Part shown: one piece after another, positions 5,881-8,409 of the stretch
How positions within the stretch are numbered: the stretch's first letter is position 1
How the letters are laid out: every line of letters begins with the position of its first letter
The notes under the pieces: model-generated
Told to the model about the DNA's origin: nothing
Database searches by the model: none
The model's input: the letters and a program-made list of their open reading frames with translations, nothing else
Position numbers and translations under genes: made by a program
From: Acidobacteriota bacterium
Lineage (GTDB): Bacteria > Acidobacteriota > Blastocatellia > Pyrinomonadales > Pyrinomonadaceae
Length of the DNA: 8,409 nucleotides
Direction: 5' to 3'
Assembly: GCA_005790265.1 (NCBI GenBank)
Contig: SXVE01000176.1
Span: 1-8,409, forward strand

Positions 5881-7170
5881 TTATTTAACGAAATCGAACA
5901 CGATGTTCGCAAAAGCCTTGACGCCGACATCGAGGCGGCTGTCGTCAATCAAAAAATCCGGCGTGTGATGCGGCGCGGCGTCTTTCGGATCTGTTCCCTT
6001 CGCCATGCCGCCGAGCTGAAAGAAAAACGCGGGCGCTTTTGTGCCGAAAAACGAAAAATCTTCCGCGCCCGTCACCCATTCGGTCTCGACGACGTTTTCT
6101 TTTCCCGCCGCTTTTTCCAGCGAAGGCAGCATTTTTTTGACGAGTTCCGGCGTGTTGTAAGTGACGAGCGTTTTCGTGTCAATCGAAACTTCGGCGGTCG
6201 CGCCCATACTTTCGGCGATTTTTTCGGCGGTCAATTTGATTTTGGCGTGAACGTCTTTCTGCATCGCCGCGTCGAGCGTTCTGATCGTTCCCGCCATCAC
6301 GAGTTCTTCAGGAATAATGTTTTCGCGAACTCCGGCGTTGATTTTGCCGACCGTAATAACGACCGGCGCTTTGGTCAGTTCCGACTGGCGCGAAACGATT
6401 GTTTGCAGTCCGCCGATTATCTGCGCGGCGGCGGCAATCGGGTCAATGCCGTTCCACGGATACGCGCCGTGCGTCTGTTTGCCTTTGACTTTGATTTGAA
6501 ACCAATCGCTCGATGCCATAATCGCGCCGGATTTATATTTGATTTTGCCGACTTCGGTTTGCGAATTGATGTGAATGCCGAAAATCGCGTCAATTTTCGG
6601 ATTGTCCATAATTCCCTGTTTGACCATCAAATCCGCGCCGCCTTCTTCGCCCGCCGGTGCGCCTTCTTCGGCTGGCTGAAAAATAAACACGACGGTTCCC
6701 TTTATTTTATCCTTCATTCCCGCCAAAACTTCCGCCGCGCCCATCAGCATCGCGACGTGCGTATCGTGTCCGCAGGCGTGCATAACGCCGACCGTCTGCC
6801 CGTTATATTCGGCTTTTTCTTTTGAAGAATACGGCAAACCGTTTCTTTCGGTGACCGGCAAACCGTCCATATCGGCGCGCAAACCGATGACCGCGCCCGG
6901 CTGACTTCCCTTTAATATTCCGACGACGCCGGTTTTCGCGACGTTCGCGCGCACTTCCAAACCGAGCCGCCGCAAATGTTCTTCCACGTATTTCGCCGTT
7001 TTCGTTTCGCGGTTGGAAAGCTCCGGAAATTGGTGCAGATGACGACGCCATTCCACGACTTTCGCCATTACTTTCGCAGCGGACTGGTCAATATCGCTTT
7101 TCGTATCGGCGGCGTAACAGAAATTGGCGGCAAAAAGCGCGGCGAGCGCGGCGCAAAGCAGTTTTTTCAT
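5881..7170 (-). CDS. Exported M20-family metallo-amidohydrolase
   Basis: This 429-residue hydrolase belongs to the M20 group of IAA-amino-acid hydrolase and N-acyl-amino-acid amidohydrolase enzymes (AbgB/HipO/AmhX-like), which split amide bonds of N-acylated amino acids or related small substrates. Residues 1-20 are a signal peptide (KK, hydrophobic core, cut after CYA), so it acts in the periplasm or outside. Two-metal site motifs are visible: HACGHDTH at 131-138 (Cys133, His135), QPAEEG at 165-170 (catalytic and metal Glu168/Glu169), GIH at 198-200 (His200) and HHTPDF at 401-406. The WRRHLHQFPELS opening (41-52), the LRADMDGLPV motif (98-106) and GAEDFSFF (368-375) are also family hallmarks. 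The middle part from about 218 to 330 is the dimerisation domain. GGGAG-type Shine-Dalgarno and promoter elements lie just upstream, so it is probably a single-gene unit. The exact substrate cannot be read from sequence. Confidence 0.94.
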   Translation of the reverse strand: MKKLLCAALAALFAANFCYAADTKSDIDQSAAKVMAKVVEWRRHLHQFPELSNRETKTAKYVEEHLRRLGLEVRANVAKTGVVGILKGSQPGAVIGLRADMDGLPVTERNGLPYSSKEKAEYNGQTVGVMHACGHDTHVAMLMGAAEVLAGMKDKIKGTVVFIFQPAEEGAPAGEEGGADLMVKQGIMDNPKIDAIFGIHINSQTEVGKIKYKSGAIMASSDWFQIKVKGKQTHGAYPWNGIDPIAAAAQIIGGLQTIVSRQSELTKAPVVITVGKINAGVRENIIPEELVMAGTIRTLDAAMQKDVHAKIKLTAEKIAESMGATAEVSIDTKTLVTYNTPELVKKMLPSLEKAAGKENVVETEWVTGAEDFSFFGTKAPAFFFQLGGMAKGTDPKDAAPHHTPDFLIDDSRLDVGVKAFANIVFDFVK

Positions 7171-7178
7171 CGTATTTT

Positions 7179-7183
7179 CTCCC
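7179..7183 (-). promoter_or_regulatory. Shine-Dalgarno site of the M20 hydrolase gene
   Basis: Read on the - strand this is GGGAG, eight bases before the ATG at 7170. It supports that start, as does the signal peptide that begins there. Confidence 0.7.
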
Positions 7184-7204
7184 GAGTATTTGAAGGTGAG
7201 TTTT

Positions 7205-7232
7205 ATTGTAGTGAGAAAATGCGTTTTCGCAA
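7205..7232 (-). promoter_or_regulatory. Probable promoter of the M20 hydrolase gene
   Basis: On the - strand, TTGCGA (7232-7227) and TACAAT (7210-7205) stand 16 bases apart. The -10 matches the consensus at five of six positions, the -35 at four. The start point would be near 7198, giving a leader of about 28 bases. A terminator-like hairpin just beyond it separates this gene from the one upstream, which supports a separate promoter. Confidence 0.5.
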
Positions 7233-7271
7233 ATCGGTCGAATGAATATTAAAAAAACAGCGCGCCGCCAA

Positions 7272-7304
7272 AAAGTCCGCACCGAAATTTTCATCGCGGA
7301 CTTT
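7272..7304 (-). terminator. Terminator after the NTF2-like gene
   Basis: AAAGTCCGC and GCGGACTTT form a perfect 9-bp stem (7272-7280 with 7296-7304) around a 15-base loop. On the - strand the stem is followed by further T residues, giving a TTTTT run at its end. It lies about 70 bases beyond the stop of the NTF2-like gene and before the M20 promoter. The large loop makes it less than ideal. Confidence 0.55.
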
Positions 7305-7374
7305 CATATTCAGCAATTTTGTTCAGCGGGGCACAGCCGATTTTATTGCCTTTTTTTTACAAGGTAATTGGTAT

Positions 7375-7872
7375 TTATTTTGCGGCGACAACCGCTTTGC
7401 GCGCTTTTTCCGCTTCGGTGCAGCCTTGCGGTTCCATCGTTGAAGAAGCGCCCGCGATGCGCCAGCCCGCGTCAGTTCTGACCAGGTGAAACGCGTTGAC
7501 GCCGCAGTGCGCGACTTTGCCGCCGACGAAAAAAACGTATCTGCCGTAAATCTGCGCGAAATCGCCGGAAACTTCGACTTTCGGCGCGTACATATCTTCG
7601 AGCAGTTCGGCTTTTTTGACCGCGAAATTTTTGGAAAAATCTTCCGCTTTGATCGTGCGGATGATTGATTTTCCTTCCTTATTTTTCATAATCGCGACGA
7701 GCTGCGCTTCGGGCGTGTGCAACGCGACGATTTCCGCCGGTTTATGTGCCGCCATCATCTCGAACATTTTGTTGACGACCGCGAGCGCATCTTTCGCGTC
7801 GTCGGCTTTCTGCGCGAAACTCGAAATGGAAAGCGCGAGCGTAAAAACAAACAACGTAACAATCTTTTTCAT
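7375..7872 (-). CDS. Exported NTF2/SnoaL-like (DUF4440-type) protein
   Basis: This 165-residue protein has a signal peptide at 1-20 (MKK, hydrophobic core, probable cut after SSFA), so the mature protein of about 145 residues acts outside the cytoplasm. A helix-rich start (ALAVVNKMFEMMAAHKPAEIVALHTPEAQLVAI) is followed by a strand-rich part ending VSGDFAQIYGRYVFFVGGKVAHCGVNAFHLVRTDAGWRIAGAS. This is the cone-shaped NTF2-like fold seen in SnoaL and DUF4440 proteins. Many members are enzymes or ligand binders of unknown role, and no catalytic set can be assigned. Cys123 and Cys151 could form a disulfide. The start at 7872 is chosen because the signal peptide begins there and a weak AAGAGA lies upstream; the frame stays open to an ATG at 7926, which would add 18 residues in front of the signal. 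It follows the beta-propeller gene by 86 bases and may share its transcript. Confidence 0.78.
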   Translation of the reverse strand: MKKIVTLFVFTLALSISSFAQKADDAKDALAVVNKMFEMMAAHKPAEIVALHTPEAQLVAIMKNKEGKSIIRTIKAEDFSKNFAVKKAELLEDMYAPKVEVSGDFAQIYGRYVFFVGGKVAHCGVNAFHLVRTDAGWRIAGASSTMEPQGCTEAEKARKAVVAAK

Positions 7873-7958
7873 AGTTTTTCTCTTAATATCAACGTCCACC
7901 GTTTGCGGCATTTTTTCAAACTGCAATTGATCTTTTACTTATTACTTTTTGCCTTTTC

Positions 7959-8409
7959 TCACATTCCCGCGAGCGCCACGCCGTCCGGCACTTGTCCGGT
8001 CGCGACTTTTCCGATTACTTCTGATTTTTCTAAATCAATCTTCAATACGAAATCGCTTTCGACGGCGGTAACGAAAGCCGTTTTTCCGTTTTTGGAAAAA
8101 ACGATGCCGAGCGGTTGGCTTTCGAGTTTAATGCGTTTCGTTTCTTTGCGCGAGGCGGCGTCCAACACGATCAATTCTTTCGTGTTGGGCATCGTCGCAA
8201 CGACCGTTTTTCCGTCCGGCGTAAATTTGACGCGGTATGGACGTTCGCCGAGTTTGATTTTTTCCTTGAATTTATTCGCCGCCGTGTCAACGATGTCAAT
8301 CGCGCCTTCAGCGTTGAGTCCGACCCAAACTTCTTTGCCGTCCGGCGATAAATCAATCGCTTCCGGTTGATTGCCGACCGCGACGTGCGTAATTCGCGAT
8401 ACGGCGGGC
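7959..8409 (-). CDS. YVTN-type beta-propeller protein, C-terminal fragment
   Basis: The frame is open to the window edge, so the start is missing; about 149 residues and a TGA stop are visible. The sequence is a set of repeats about 42 residues apart: VAVGNQPEAIDLSPDGKEVWVG, IKLGERPYRVKFTPDGKTVVAT, IKLESQPLGIVFSKNGKTAFVT, then VATGQVPDGVALAG. Each has the G-x-x-P, SPDGK and I-D-x-x-x/V-L-D elements of YVTN/surface-layer propeller blades. About three blades and the closing strand are present. Such proteins are usually exported and bind partners or cofactors; the function cannot be named without the N terminus. An ATG at 8192 lies in mid-repeat and is not a credible start. No terminator is visible after the stop, so read-through into the NTF2-like gene is plausible. 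Confidence 0.88.
   Translation of the reverse strand, partial: PAVSRITHVAVGNQPEAIDLSPDGKEVWVGLNAEGAIDIVDTAANKFKEKIKLGERPYRVKFTPDGKTVVATMPNTKELIVLDAASRKETKRIKLESQPLGIVFSKNGKTAFVTAVESDFVLKIDLEKSEVIGKVATGQVPDGVALAGM

Noticed and set aside
5965..6825. A 286-residue open frame on the + strand
   Set aside because: It lies wholly antisense to the M20 hydrolase gene, whose motifs are unmistakable. Its product is rich in Arg and Phe with no recognisable domain, as expected for a complement frame.
7873..7926. 18-residue N-terminal extension of the NTF2-like protein
   Set aside because: It would bury the signal peptide behind a charged stretch and has no ribosome-binding site; the inner ATG gives a standard signal peptide.
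8190..8192. ATG at 8192 as start of the beta-propeller protein
   Set aside because: The frame stays open upstream to the window edge and encodes further propeller repeats there, so the ATG is internal.
7717..8370. A 217-residue open frame on the + strand
   Set aside because: It runs antisense across both the NTF2-like gene and the beta-propeller gene and the gap between them, and shows no family features.

Overview
The window reads as ordinary chromosome from a Gram-negative-type (diderm) bacterium of roughly balanced base composition. The gene styles (a PilN/PilO pair with a long PilO, a TIG-containing PilP/GspC-like protein, a pseudopilin-like protein, secreted NTF2-like and M20 proteins, a YVTN beta-propeller) fit Acidobacteriota, perhaps the Blastocatellia. 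This placement rests on general impression, not on a marker gene, and is tentative. There is no RNA gene, CRISPR array, transposon or phage gene.

Layout. (1) Positions 2-175, + strand: the last 57 residues of a GGDEF diguanylate cyclase cut by the window edge. (2) Positions 176-416: intergenic DNA with a weak hairpin and weak promoter-like elements. (3) Positions 417-4082, + strand: a four-gene type IV pilus / type II secretion assembly operon. It encodes a PilN-like protein, an unusually long PilO-like protein, a PilP/GspC-like protein carrying a TIG domain and a proline-rich linker, and a pseudopilin-like protein that lacks Glu at mature position 5. All four have one membrane segment near the N terminus. 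PilN and PilO would form the inner-membrane alignment platform, the PilP-like protein would reach across the periplasm toward the secretin, and the pilin-like protein would join the pilus or pseudopilus. PilM, the ATPases and the secretin are not in the window. (4) Positions 4103-4167: a perfect 30-bp inverted repeat, likely a terminator shared with the convergent gene downstream. (5) Positions 4195-5160, - strand: an MscS-family mechanosensitive channel. (6) Positions 5271-5747, + strand: a Dps ferritin-like DNA-protection protein, divergent from the channel gene. Its promoter carries a 7-1-7 palindrome that closely resembles a PerR box. (7) Positions 5775-5816: a second hairpin terminator. 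(8) Positions 5881-7170, - strand: an exported M20 metallo-amidohydrolase with its own promoter candidate. (9) Positions 7375-7872, - strand: a small exported NTF2/SnoaL-like protein followed by a terminator hairpin. (10) Positions 7959-8409, - strand: the C-terminal part of a YVTN-type beta-propeller protein that runs off the window.

The clearest working units are the pilus/secretion operon and the peroxide-type control inferred for dps. I found no convincing undescribed system. The most unusual points are the domain architecture of the PilO- and PilP-like proteins and the PerR-like operator at dps.
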